In this document: piece by piece, positions 53,003 to 61,956 of the stretch
How the letters are laid out: each line of letters starts with the position of its first letter
Position numbering within the stretch: the first letter of the stretch is position 1
DNA from: Myroides odoratus
GTDB taxonomy: Bacteria > Bacteroidota > Bacteroidia > Flavobacteriales > Flavobacteriaceae
Reading direction: 5' to 3'
Length of the DNA stretch: 64,000 nucleotides
Assembly: GCF_001549985.1 (NCBI RefSeq)
Contig: NZ_LROZ01000012.1
Location: 1-64,000, forward strand
The notes under the pieces: model-generated
The model's database searches: none
What the model was told of the DNA's origin: nothing
The model's input: the letters and a program-made list of their open reading frames with translations, nothing else
Position numbers and translations under genes: made by a program

Positions 53003-53893
53003 TTAAATGAGTCGGTAATCCCGTTGTATTCTATATTTTTCTGGTGAAATTCCAGTATTTCTTTTAAAATAACGACAAAATAAACTGGTATCGGTAAAAT
53101 GCAGCTCGTGACTAATTTCTTTGATGGAGAGATTGGTTGTGTTTAATAAGGTTTTCGCCTGGATCATGACAAAAAAAGTAACCCATTCCAAAATGGATTT
53201 ACCTGTTTCTGCTTTGAGTAATGTGGTTAGATATTGAGGAGTGAGATGCAGTTGTTCTGCATAAAATTTAGCACTTCGATGTAAGGTAGCTTGCTGAAAT
53301 ACCAGCTGATAAAACTCGTGTATAATTGCAGAGGATCGACTGATTGGTTTGGGATTGGATTGATTCATTGGGGCGTACGCTTCCAGCACAAAGGAAATAA
53401 GAGCAAGCGTAAGATAATGCAGGGTTTCGGTTGTTTTTGAAACATTATTTTTTACATATACACTTTGCAACAAATGAAGCAACTCTGTAAAAACAGAGGT
53501 GTCTTCATCATTTAATTGAATTAAGGGATGATTGCGTAGGGTATTGTTGTGAATCAACTGGAGGAGCATTGGAAAATTACTTAGAAAATCCAAAGAAAGT
53601 CCAATCGTTGTCATGGTTGAATCTGTACTTGCAGCTAAGGGTTCAATAATCACATGAGGTAAAATAATGGCAATATCTCCTTTGTTGATGCGATAAGACG
53701 CTGTTTGAATGCGAATGTCCATATGACCTTGTGTCATAAAACTCAAAATAAGACCATCAAATTGTTGGCGATAATCTACGTCCTCATCCATCACTTGATA
53801 GACCTGATTCACGATGATCATCCCTTGCACGTGTTGCGGGTGATTCGCTTCATATAGTTGGTATAAATCATCGAGAGTAAAGGCAAGAGACAT
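53003..53893 (-). CDS. AraC family transcriptional regulator
   Basis: 296 aa. Cupin half (FDGLILSFMTQGHMDIRIQT, INKGDIAIILPHVIIEP) and HTH half (FYAEQLHLTPQYLTTLLKAE, LSIKEISHELHFTDTSLFCR, TGISPEKYRIQ). A full-length paralog of the AraC protein at 9910-10797. No transporter lies directly beside it, so the target is unclear. Confidence 0.88.
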   Translation of the reverse strand: MSLAFTLDDLYQLYEANHPQHVQGMIIVNQVYQVMDEDVDYRQQFDGLILSFMTQGHMDIRIQTASYRINKGDIAIILPHVIIEPLAASTDSTMTTIGLSLDFLSNFPMLLQLIHNNTLRNHPLIQLNDEDTSVFTELLHLLQSVYVKNNVSKTTETLHYLTLALISFVLEAYAPMNQSNPKPISRSSAIIHEFYQLVFQQATLHRSAKFYAEQLHLTPQYLTTLLKAETGKSILEWVTFFVMIQAKTLLNTTNLSIKEISHELHFTDTSLFCRYFKRNTGISPEKYRIQRDYRLI

Positions 53894-54317
53894 AACAGCT
53901 GTATCGTTTAAGGATTAGGGCGTGCAATATATTACAAAATGAATGAATTGTTCAAAAAATGGAAAATGAAAATGACGAAACTACTTGTAATTTTGTTGAA
54001 CTGAATAAAGCGATGGATGAGTGATCCACATTCGTTTTTAATCAGAATGAGAATCGGAAACAAATTATTGTAAATAAAAACACTTTTCAAGTTTTTCCTG
54101 GGGACTAATTTAGAAGTCAAGCTGAAAAAGAGTATGTAAAACATACTCTTTTTTTTTTTAGAAACTGGGGATGGGAATTGAGTCGTGTTGAACGCTCTTT
54201 TACTTTTCTAGTGTTTTTGTGGCAAAATGAGCTTTTGAGAAAATAAAAATGAACCGCAGGGTAAGATAAACCCTTTACTTTTTCGTATATTTAGACGTAC
54301 AAAAAAAGTGAGGAAGC
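53894..54317. other. gene-free gap with an orphan terminator
   Basis: Short open frames of about 21 codons only. A strong hairpin with T-run (54128-54160) ends no annotated gene, so a short non-coding transcript from about 53930-54150 is possible. Confidence 0.5.
54128..54160 (+). terminator. orphan terminator
   Basis: Perfect 10-bp stem aagagtatgt / acatactctt, loop aaa, then a long T run. Confidence 0.8.
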
Positions 54318-55145
54318 ATGCAGCAGAATACCCTAAAAACATTAAACTATGCCGGAATCTTTCTCTCCTGTTATACCGATTATAGCGAGAAATGCATTCA
54401 TGCAACGCCCGAACATGTTTTGGTCTATGTGTATTCAGGAGAGCAGATTATTGAAGATAGAAACAAAAAAACGCGAGTAAAGGCGGGTCAATGTGTGTTT
54501 ATCCGACGCAATCATCAGTTAGTTATGCATAAAAACAGCGCTAGAAATGAGCATTATAAAGGAATCTCTTTAACCTTTAATCGCCATGTCTTACGCGAGT
54601 TTTACAGTACATTGGATAAAACGCAATTGCCTAAAAAAGTATCGGTTTCAGATAAAAATGTCTTTGCTATTGAGCAACGCCCGGATATTACCAGTTTATT
54701 TGAATCGCTCACGCCTTATTTTGATCAAAATATACAACCCAGTAAGGAAGTGATCCACCTGAAGTTATTAGAGGGAATTTATGCACTACTCAATAATGCA
54801 ACGGTATTTTATCCGCTGCTTTTTGATTTTACAGAACCGTGGAAAATAGATATTCTCGATTTCTTACAGGAACATTATAAGGATGATTTGACCATTGAGC
54901 AAATGGCAACTTATACGGGACGAAGTTTAGCAACCTTTAAAAGGGATTTTAAAAAGGTAAGTACGCTTACTCCCCAGAAATGGATCATTAAAAAGCGTTT
55001 GGAAACGGCCTATATCAAGCTCAAAGAAGAACGAGCCAAAGTGCAGGATGTCTATTGGGAAGTAGGGTTTAAGAATCCCTCCCATTTTTCTACCGCTTTC
55101 AAAAAACAATATGGAATTCCTCCTTCTGAAATTGGAGTGAATTGA
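54318..55145 (+). CDS. AraC family (ChpD/ExsA-like) transcriptional regulator
   Basis: 275 aa. N-terminal ligand domain (VLVYVYSGEQIIEDRNKKTR, AGQCVFIRRNHQLVMHKNSA). The C-terminal HTH reads LTIEQMATYTGRSLATFKRD and VQDVYWEVGFKNPSHFSTAF, ending in YGIPPSEIG. Single regulator 106 bp upstream of the alcohol dehydrogenase gene, which it probably controls. Confidence 0.87.
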   Translation: MQQNTLKTLNYAGIFLSCYTDYSEKCIHATPEHVLVYVYSGEQIIEDRNKKTRVKAGQCVFIRRNHQLVMHKNSARNEHYKGISLTFNRHVLREFYSTLDKTQLPKKVSVSDKNVFAIEQRPDITSLFESLTPYFDQNIQPSKEVIHLKLLEGIYALLNNATVFYPLLFDFTEPWKIDILDFLQEHYKDDLTIEQMATYTGRSLATFKRDFKKVSTLTPQKWIIKKRLETAYIKLKEERAKVQDVYWEVGFKNPSHFSTAFKKQYGIPPSEIGVN

Positions 55146-55251
55146 GCCGTAGGGCAATGAAATTTGAACCGTAGAGCAACGGAAGTATGCAACGTAGATG
55201 GTACTTTTACCTCAAAATAAAACCAATAAAATCGAATTAAAAAAAGTGAAA

Positions 55252-56307
55252 ATGGAAACAAAAAATGTAAAAGCATATGGAACGGAAGCGCCAGATGCGG
55301 CTTTAAAACAAATGGAGATTAATCGTAGAGCTGTGACAGAAAAAGATGTAGCGATCGATATTTTATACTGTGGTGTATGTCATTCGGATTTGCATACGGC
55401 TCGCAATGAGTGGGGGGGAACCCAATATCCGAATGTACCTGGACACGAAATCGTGGGACGTGTAACGCAAGTTGGAAGTGGGGTAACCAAATTTAAAGTT
55501 GGGGATTTAGTGGGAGTAGGTTGTATGGTTGATAGTTGTCGTACGTGTGAGAGCTGTAAAGAAGGATTGGAACAATATTGTGAAAATGGAAACATTGGAA
55601 CCTATAACAGCCCTGATGTACACTTGAATCAACAAACGTTTGGAGGATATTCTGAAGCAGTAGTAGTGGATGAAGACTTTGTTTTACGCGTGCCTGAAAA
55701 TTTAGATTTAGCGGCAGCTGCTCCTTTACTTTGTGCTGGAATTACCACTTTTTCGCCTTTGCGTCATGCTAATGTAGGACCAGGACAACGTGTAGGAATT
55801 GTTGGGATTGGTGGTTTAGGTCATATGGCAGTAAAAATTGCCAAAGCAATGGGGGCTGAAGTTGTTGTGATTACAACTTCGCTTTCTAAAGTAGAGGATG
55901 CAAAACGCCTTGGTGCAGATGATGTTATCTTATCTACCGATCAAGAGCAAATGAAAGCCAATGCTCATACGTTGCACTTTATCTTGGATTGTGTTTCTGC
56001 TCAACATGATATCAATGCGTATATTAACTTGTTAAAACGCGATGGAAAATTGACGTTGGTAGGTGCACCAGAACATCCACTTCCTGTATCTGCATTCAGC
56101 TTGATTCTCAACCGAATTAGTTTCTCTGGGTCTTTGATCGGTGGAATTGCGCAAACGCAAGAGATGTTAGATTTTTGTGGTAAACACAACATCACGTCAG
56201 ATATTGAAATGATTCAAATGCAAGACATCAACCAAGCGTATGAACGCTTGCTGAAAGGAGATGTGAAATATCGATTTGTAATTGATATGGCTTCTTTAAA
56301 AAATTAA
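55252..56307 (+). CDS. zinc-dependent NAD(P) alcohol dehydrogenase (CAD/YahK type)
   Basis: 351 aa from ATG 55252. Catalytic zinc ligands in YCGVCHSDLHTARNEW and GHEIVG; structural zinc cysteines in CMVDSCRTCESCKEGLEQYC; Rossmann GIVGIGGLGHMAVKIAKAMG. Family members reduce aldehydes with NADPH. The protein is full length and closed by a terminator at 56319. Confidence 0.93.
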   Translation: METKNVKAYGTEAPDAALKQMEINRRAVTEKDVAIDILYCGVCHSDLHTARNEWGGTQYPNVPGHEIVGRVTQVGSGVTKFKVGDLVGVGCMVDSCRTCESCKEGLEQYCENGNIGTYNSPDVHLNQQTFGGYSEAVVVDEDFVLRVPENLDLAAAAPLLCAGITTFSPLRHANVGPGQRVGIVGIGGLGHMAVKIAKAMGAEVVVITTSLSKVEDAKRLGADDVILSTDQEQMKANAHTLHFILDCVSAQHDINAYINLLKRDGKLTLVGAPEHPLPVSAFSLILNRISFSGSLIGGIAQTQEMLDFCGKHNITSDIEMIQMQDINQAYERLLKGDVKYRFVIDMASLKN

Positions 56308-56318
56308 ATAAAAACAGA

Positions 56319-56347
56319 AAGACCTCCAAAAGGAGGTCTTTTTTTTA
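56319..56347 (+). terminator. terminator of the alcohol dehydrogenase gene
   Basis: Stem aagacctcc / ggaggtctt with loop aaaa and a run of T residues. Confidence 0.9.
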
Positions 56348-56458
56348 TGGATTAGGTATTTGATATTCAGGAAGTAGTAGAGGTTGGTTCGCTTGTTTAA
56401 AACAAAATAAATATTTTATCTATACTATGTTGTGATTTTTTACTTTCTTTGTATCGTA

Positions 56459-56473
56459 AATTCTCGATATATA
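56459..56473. promoter_or_regulatory. shared ArsR/LLM operator motif, site 1
   Basis: AATTCTCGATATATA directly before the ArsR ATG (56477); the same AATTCTCGATATNTA recurs at 56834. Confidence 0.5.
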
Positions 56474-56476
56474 GAA

Positions 56477-56776
56477 ATGACCGAACTCTTTAAAGCTTTA
56501 TCGAATGAACATCGCGTTCAAATATTGAAATGGCTCAAATCACCTCATGATTTTTTTGAATTAGAAGACATCGAACCTGAAGTGCATGAATTTGGGGTGT
56601 GTATGAGTGTCATACAAAAGAAAGTGGGACTCTCTCAATCTACGACATCCGCCTACTTAACTTCTCTAGTTACTATCGGATTGCTAGTATCGGTCCGTAA
56701 TGGTCAATGGACGTATTACAAGCGCAATGAAGAGAAGATAACCGAATTGGCGCATTATATTCAACATACGTTGTAA
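56477..56776 (+). CDS. ArsR family transcriptional regulator
   Basis: 99 aa from ATG 56477 (MTELFKALSNEHRVQILKWL). Winged HTH: KKVGLSQSTTSAYLTSLVTI and wing VSVRNGQWTYYKRNEE. Between lies an FGVCMSVI segment with one Cys. It lacks the classical metal motif CVCDLC, so it may sense a redox or organic cue. It lies 85 bp upstream of the luciferase-like gene, with which it shares a candidate operator. Confidence 0.88.
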   Translation: MTELFKALSNEHRVQILKWLKSPHDFFELEDIEPEVHEFGVCMSVIQKKVGLSQSTTSAYLTSLVTIGLLVSVRNGQWTYYKRNEEKITELAHYIQHTL

Positions 56777-56833
56777 GGCATTTGCTGGATTGTGTAATCC
56801 AACGGTTCTATTAGTTTGTTCTATAATATCTAT

Positions 56834-56848
56834 AATTCTCGATATCTA
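56834..56848. promoter_or_regulatory. shared ArsR/LLM operator motif, site 2
   Basis: AATTCTCGATATCTA, 13 bp before the luciferase-like ATG; it matches site 1 at 14 of 15 bases. Confidence 0.5.
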
Positions 56849-56861
56849 AATATCTATAAAT

Positions 56862-57836
56862 ATGAATGCTTCTTTTACTACACATTCGGTTTTTAATCGG
56901 GTGTTTTGCCCAGGGAAATTGACCTTGGGTATTTTCTTACCGTTACGGGTTTATGAATCCGCTACGGAGCCTTTGCATCAACATCTGAAGTATATCCAAC
57001 AAATTGACCGCAGCGGGTTTGACGCCCTGTGGGTAAGGGATATCCCCGTTTATGACCCGAATTTCAGGGATGTAGGGCAGGTATACGATGCATTGACCTA
57101 TTTGGCTTATATCGCAGGGCAAACGGAGCAGGTAGCTTTAGGGACCGCGAGTATTGTGTTGCCTTTACAGCATCCTATTGCTTTGGCAAAGGCAACCGCT
57201 TCTATTGATCAATTGGCCAATGGTCGCTTGCTTTTGGGAGTAGGATCAGGTGATCGTTATGCTGAGTTTCCAGCTTTTGGAAAGTCTTTTGAGGGAAGAG
57301 GTGAATTGTTTCGCGAGGTTTTCCAAGACCTACAGACGTTACATCGCGTCGATACGCCTAAAATGAATTCAAGTTTAACGAAAATGCAGGATTTAAACGT
57401 AGTGCCTAAACCCTTACATCAAGGCGTTCCGATGCTAGTCACAGGGGCGAGTCAACAATCTTTAGATTGGATTGCCACACATGCCGATGGGTGGATCACA
57501 TACCCTGGACCCACAACCACGAAGGAGGATACGCTGGGGTTAAAACAAAAAATAGCGGCATTTAGAAACCTAGTACCTCAGGGGATATTCAAACCGCATA
57601 TGACCAATGAATGGATTGAATTGGATGAAGACCCACATTTTCCACGAACTCCGTTAAGAGGGGGATTTGTCTTGAAAACAGGGCGTTATGGCTTGCTAGA
57701 CTTACTGCATCAATGGGAGGAAATTGGAGTGAATCACGCGGCTTTAGGAATACAGTTTGGCAAACGTGATATCGGTGAAACACTGGAGGAATTAGCTCAA
57801 GAAGTATTGCCTTATTTTAAAGGGGAGCATGTTTAG
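56862..57836 (+). CDS. LLM class flavin-dependent oxidoreductase
   Basis: 324 aa. Luciferase-like TIM barrel: LTLGIFLPLRVYESATEPLH start, FDALWVRDIPVYDPNFRDVG, VALGTASIVLPLQHPIALAK, LANGRLLLGVGSGDRYAEFP, VPMLVTGASQQSLDWIATHA. It uses FMN (or F420 in actinobacteria, not expected here). Substrate unknown. Likely under the adjacent ArsR. Confidence 0.9.
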   Translation: MNASFTTHSVFNRVFCPGKLTLGIFLPLRVYESATEPLHQHLKYIQQIDRSGFDALWVRDIPVYDPNFRDVGQVYDALTYLAYIAGQTEQVALGTASIVLPLQHPIALAKATASIDQLANGRLLLGVGSGDRYAEFPAFGKSFEGRGELFREVFQDLQTLHRVDTPKMNSSLTKMQDLNVVPKPLHQGVPMLVTGASQQSLDWIATHADGWITYPGPTTTKEDTLGLKQKIAAFRNLVPQGIFKPHMTNEWIELDEDPHFPRTPLRGGFVLKTGRYGLLDLLHQWEEIGVNHAALGIQFGKRDIGETLEELAQEVLPYFKGEHV

Positions 57837-57877
57837 TTGATGTAGCACTAAATAAATATTGTTGTAAGATGTAAAAA

Positions 57878-57915
57878 TAGAACCTTTATGATTCGTCATA
57901 AAGGCTCTATTATTT
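57878..57915. terminator. bidirectional terminator
   Basis: 15-bp near-perfect stem atagaacctttatga / tcataaaggctctat, between the LLM gene (+) and GNAT gene (-). Confidence 0.8.
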
Positions 57916-57981
57916 ATCTTTTTTGAATCAAATTTAGATGTGATACATTAGATTCTCTTCATATTATTTTGAAAGTTTGGA

Positions 57982-58473
57982 TTAAACTCCTTTTTCCAGC
58001 ATTAATTTTTCTGTGGGTAATCCATCTTCAATACCAATAAAATAGCTTTTAAAGCCAAACTTTTCAAGCAGTTTTTTGGATGCTATATTTGCTGGGTCAA
58101 TGATTCCAATAATAGATGTAGTTGGATAGGTGCGTGCTGCAAGGGCTAAGAGTTCCGAACAAATTTGGGTTCCATACCCCTTACCCCAATAAGATTCCTT
58201 GAGGATATAACCAATTTCCAATTGTGTGCGATCGCGTTTGTTCCATTCCATTTTACCATCCCCTAAATACGCGCCTGTGGCATTGTATATTTTAAAGTAA
58301 CCCAACATCGGATCTTGTGCATTTACTTCGAGAATAGAAGCAAATTTTTCTTGCGCTTGTTCTTCGGTCAGTCCCTGTCCAGAAACATAACGCATAACAG
58401 CATCCTCTTTGACTAAAGAATAAAAGATAGTAAAATCATTTGGGGTGTACGGGATGAGTTGAAGTGGTTCCAT
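57982..58473 (-). CDS. GNAT family N-acetyltransferase
   Basis: 163 aa from ATG 58473 (MEPLQLIPYTPNDFTIFYSL). LEIGYILKESYWGKGYGTQI is the acetyl-CoA loop and NIASKKLLEKFGFKSYF the closing helix and strand. RimJ/RimL-like; substrate unknown. Confidence 0.87.
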   Translation of the reverse strand: MEPLQLIPYTPNDFTIFYSLVKEDAVMRYVSGQGLTEEQAQEKFASILEVNAQDPMLGYFKIYNATGAYLGDGKMEWNKRDRTQLEIGYILKESYWGKGYGTQICSELLALAARTYPTTSIIGIIDPANIASKKLLEKFGFKSYFIGIEDGLPTEKLMLEKGV

Positions 58474-59067
58474 AAGGTGAATTGAAAATTTTATCAAAGA
58501 TAGGAATTTATTACGCAAGTAATCTGTTGAATGCCGCTGTAAATCGGATACTATGATTGTTTTTATGAGTACTAAAATCTTGAGAAGTCGTTCTTGATAT
58601 ATAGGTGGTACAACATATTAATACGAAAAATACTTTGTTTTTGTTTTATATTAAAATTAATGGGGATATTATATACATTTAGTGTATGATATCCCCATTT
58701 TTCTCTACATTATTAATCTTTTTGTGATTTATTTCTTTTAAACGTTATATTATTTACAAGGAGAAGCGAACGAAGAGTATCACTTGCTTTACGTTAACTT
58801 TTAGCTTTATTTTTTTAGTTATTTTTTGTAAATAATCTCGATATAGTATGCTTTTTGCATTTATTTAAGTAAGAAAGCGATTTCTTTTTTTAAGAAAAAC
58901 CGAAAGTACAGTATCGCGATACACTGTTCTATTTTAAACAGAAAATAAATACGAAATAACGAGTATATTCAACTAGAAAGAAATTTTTTCTTGTCAGAGA
59001 AAAAGAAGTTATCACTAGAAAATAGGATGACTAAATAGATAGAGTAAAAATAGTAAAATCAAAAAAA
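58474..59067. other. gene-free region with inverted repeats
   Basis: Holds an aatggggatat/atatccccatt hairpin (58659-58699) serving no visible gene, a perfect 11-bp inverted repeat attatttacaa/ttgtaaataat (58749-58836), and the near palindrome at 58908-58927. No gene of useful size. Confidence 0.55.
58908..58927. promoter_or_regulatory. GTATCGCGATAC palindrome, candidate operator
   Basis: A perfect 12-bp palindrome (58911-58922) within a longer near-palindrome with acag/actgt flanks, 140 bp before the small stress-type genes. Confidence 0.4.
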
Positions 59068-59232
59068 ATGAGAGATATTTTTTGGATCATTGTTATTCTT
59101 CTACTGCTAGGATGGGGAGTTGGTTATTTTGCCTTTGGGGAAGTAATTGGAGAACTGATACATATTTTGTTGTTAGTTGCCTTAATTATGTTAGTTGTAC
59201 GCCTTGTTCAAGGAACGAAAAGGAAAGTATAA
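59068..59232 (+). CDS. lmo0937-like small membrane protein
   Basis: 54 aa: MRDIFWIIVILLLLGWGVGY, then GELIHILLLVALIMLVVRLV and a KRKV tail. Two hydrophobic helices separated by a glycine-rich turn, as in the lmo0937/DUF5670 family found in bacterial stress operons. Inner membrane; function unknown. Confidence 0.85.
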   Translation: MRDIFWIIVILLLLGWGVGYFAFGEVIGELIHILLLVALIMLVVRLVQGTKRKV

Positions 59233-59334
59233 TAGACAAACTCATCCCAACGAATAGCATAAAACAAAAGGAAAAATAAATTGTAAAATGTTGCTTGATC
59301 AATTTTTATAAATCAATTTAAAAAAAGATAACCG

Positions 59335-59475
59335 ATGAAAAAAGATGAAATTTACAAGTATGGAAAAATCCTTTGTTGTGCGGCTGCAGGCCTAGCTGTA
59401 TTAGCCGTAGTTTTAAAGAAAACAGTATTTAGTGAAGGAGCATGTTTAGATGAATGTGCAACCGATGAAGACTAA
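59335..59475 (+). CDS. small predicted membrane peptide, 46 aa
   Basis: MKKDEIYKYGKILCCAAAGL, one hydrophobic helix with paired cysteines, VVLKKTVFSEG, then an acidic tail with two more cysteines (CLDECATDED). The order suggests a small stress-type membrane protein co-expressed with its neighbours; no family is recognised. Confidence 0.6.
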   Translation: MKKDEIYKYGKILCCAAAGLAVLAVVLKKTVFSEGACLDECATDED

Positions 59476-59537
59476 ATGGTTAAGTGAATAATATAGTTCA
59501 CCGTATAAATTAAATAATAATCATAAAAACGATACCT

Positions 59538-59732
59538 ATGAATAAGTTAGAATTAGAAGGAAAATGGAAAAGAGTAAAAGGAGCCGTTAAACAAAAATAT
59601 GGAGAATGGTTTGATAACGATAAAGTTTTCGCTGAAGGGAAATTTGATGAAATAGTAGGGAAGATGCAGGAAAAAAGCGGAAAAACTCGAGAAGAAATTG
59701 AAGATGTAATTCGAAATTGGAAGGAGGAATAA
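59538..59732 (+). CDS. CsbD family stress protein
   Basis: 64 aa with ELEGKWKRVKGAVKQKYGEW, GKFDEIVGKMQEKSGKTREE. Complete CsbD-like, soluble and helical, induced by general stress in other bacteria; function unclear. Confidence 0.93.
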   Translation: MNKLELEGKWKRVKGAVKQKYGEWFDNDKVFAEGKFDEIVGKMQEKSGKTREEIEDVIRNWKEE

Positions 59733-59771
59733 TATAATTCTGTTTTAGTTCAATATACTAAACTTACGAAA

Positions 59772-59817
59772 AGAGAAGTACTAAACAGGTATTTCTGCGA
59801 TAGGCTTCTCTTTTTTT
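59772..59817 (+). terminator. terminator of the CsbD gene
   Basis: Stem agagaag / cttctct with a 26-nt loop, followed by seven T residues. Confidence 0.65.
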
Positions 59818-59920
59818 ACTAAAACAGTATAGGTGGTTGATAATCAAGAGTAATCCATCTCAATCGGGTTAAGGTTTGATTGTTAGGCCCCATATAAAAC
59901 GTAAGTCTATGAAAAAGAAG

Positions 59921-59957
59921 AAAACCCCGTATGCTAGTCATATGGGGTTTTGTTTTT
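59921..59957 (+). terminator. second terminator-like hairpin
   Basis: 13-bp stem aaaaccccgtatg / catatggggtttt with one G-T pair and a T-rich tail. Confidence 0.7.
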
Positions 59958-60825
59958 TGTTACGAGGTGAGGTTTGCTTTTTTGTGTGGCGGTGAGAAGG
60001 TGAGAGGGTGAGGTTTGTTTTTTGTGAGACGTTGAGGCGGTGAGAGGATGAGGTTTGCTCACGCCTAACTTCTCATCGACTCATAATCCACACCCAGTAT
60101 GTCACCCCGACGGAGGAGGGGGCGCATTAGTCACTCAACGCGAGTTATCCTTTTCAGTATTAAAAGCAGGAACTCTATTTTAACTAGAACATTCACTTCT
60201 TTCTCTTTTCCAATTTCCCCTCTCCAATTTGTGCTTTGTGAGGCGGTGAGGTGGTGAGGTTTGCTCATCGTCTCATAATCCACACCCAGTAATCACCCCG
60301 ACGGAGGAGGGGTCGCATCTCGCGCTGATACCACGCTATCAAATAGCTGTTTGGTACAACAAACATTGGTTGACGGATTGGTACAGTGTTCCGATTAAAG
60401 CAGTAACTCTGTTTTAATTAGAAAATTTACTTCTCTCCCTTTTCTTCTCTCCAATTACTTTGTAAGGTTTGCTCATCGCCTCATCCTCTCACCTTCTCAT
60501 AATCTGCACCCAGTATGTCACCCCGACGGAGGAGGGGTCGCATCTCGCGCTGATACCACGCTGTGGAATGGCTATTTGATACAATAAACGTTGGTTGACG
60601 GATTGGTACAGTGTTCCGATTAAAGAAGGAACTCTATTTTAATTAGAAAATTTACTTCTTTCCCTTTTCTCCTCTCCAATTACTTTGTAAGGTTTGCTCA
60701 CGCCTAACTTCTCATCGTCTCATACTCTCACCGTCCCACCAATCTCATCACTATAAAAAAACAAAGAGGAAACATAAAGCTTCCTCTTTGTATACAGAAA
60801 ATAACGAAATATAAAAATGTACTAA

Positions 60826-61551
60826 CTAGTAATTGTATCGACTGCCAAAACCATAGCGTTTTGATCTGCGGTTGTTGTGGGATGAGTCTGAATTAGAGTC
60901 AGTAAAGATTGAATCTCTTGACGTATCCATCGCATCGTAGTTGCGAGATGTTCTTCCTGCAGTGCTACGAGAACGACTACTGCGTCCTGTTTGCGATTGA
61001 TTATACGTTTGATCATAGGGCTGATTTTGGCTGTATCGTTGGTCTTGATGACCGTATTCTCTTGGTGAGTTCATGCGGTAAGGACGATCATACTCCTCAT
61101 CATAACGATTGCGAAACGTTTCATTATAACCATAGTTATCGTCGTTGTTTTCGTAACTATTGTCATTGTAATTCTCATTGTAATTGGGATGATCTGAGTA
61201 ACGATCGTTTCTAGCGTAGATCTCTTTGTTGTAATCTCTTTGACGGTTCATTGGATATTCCAAGTTTCTGTCGTAGCTATCCATGTAGTTTGAACGTTGA
61301 TTTGGGTGGTATTCATTGTCGTTGAAATACCCGTCATTTTCATAATCTACATTACTGTCGTATTGTGGATTTCTCGAATTATTGAATCGATAATCCTCTC
61401 TATCATTTGTGTTGTGATTATAATCGTCAAAATGATAATTATCTTGAAACTGATTCTCGTTGTGGTTATCGTAGTTTCTTGAATAACCTGAGTTATTTCT
61501 GTTGCTTCTTTGGCGATTCGATCTTGATCGGCTGTTATTGCGATTATTCAT
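60826..61551 (-). CDS. Asn/Arg/Tyr/Asp-rich disordered protein
   Basis: 241 aa, extreme composition: N, R, Y, D and S fill most of the sequence, for example NRNNSRSRSNRQRSNRNNSG at the start and YENDGYFNDNEY within. There is no hydrophobic core, signal or membrane segment. It ends KRYGFGSRYNY. An opposite-strand frame within it is a by-product. It is likely intrinsically disordered and possibly nucleic-acid-binding or condensate-forming. It lies between CsbD and the SDR stress gene. It could be an expression artefact but has a proper start, a stop and an intact frame. Confidence 0.6.
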   Translation of the reverse strand: MNNRNNSRSRSNRQRSNRNNSGYSRNYDNHNENQFQDNYHFDDYNHNTNDREDYRFNNSRNPQYDSNVDYENDGYFNDNEYHPNQRSNYMDSYDRNLEYPMNRQRDYNKEIYARNDRYSDHPNYNENYNDNSYENNDDNYGYNETFRNRYDEEYDRPYRMNSPREYGHQDQRYSQNQPYDQTYNQSQTGRSSRSRSTAGRTSRNYDAMDTSRDSIFTDSNSDSSHNNRRSKRYGFGSRYNY

Positions 61552-61956
61552 AGTCTTGAAGTTTTTGTGATTAATAAAAAGTAGTGACAGCTAGTATTTA
61601 TTATTTCATTGCTTCAATGTTGTTATAACTAAGGCAAAAGTCATGCAAAAGACTGAATAGTGTTATTATTTTATTTTAATATTGTTATTAATTCTTCATT
61701 AGCTTAAAGACAGAAGTATAGGTTTATACCTCTTGAAAGGTTTTTTTTTATTTAAATTGTTGTTTTTCAAACTATTGTTTCCTATTAAGTCTATTTTATT
61801 TTTCATCTTTTTATTGATGAGATGTTATACATGTTGTAGAAATAATACCCAATTATTCTACAGTATAAAAGTATTTGAAAAGCAAGAGATGAAGAATGAC
61901 AAGGAAGGCTAAGAATTGCATGGTTTTAGTTTTATTAGGTTGAAATAAAAAAGAAC
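61552..61956. other. AT-rich intergenic region
   Basis: Divergent promoter region of the Asn-rich protein gene and the SDR gene. I see no terminator, repeat or gene. Confidence 0.5.

Larger units (their letters stand above)
59733..60825. repeat. repeat field with three REP-like units
   Basis: After two terminators, low-complexity GAGGTG/GGTGAG-rich DNA (59962-60060) leads into three units that begin near 60091, 60283 and 60507 with cacccagta(tg)tcacccc and then the cgacggaggaggggtcgcat core (first one ggggcgcat). Spacing is 192 and 224 bp; the last two also share a gctgataccacgct segment. No gene is seen. Confidence 0.8.

Noticed and set aside
53936-54027. Two ~21-codon peptides in the 54-kb gap
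   Set aside because: Too short and without a ribosome-binding site; only transcript data could support them.
60909-61482. Opposite-strand frames within the Asn-rich gene
   Set aside because: They are the antisense of a low-complexity coding sequence, which gives open frames by composition alone.
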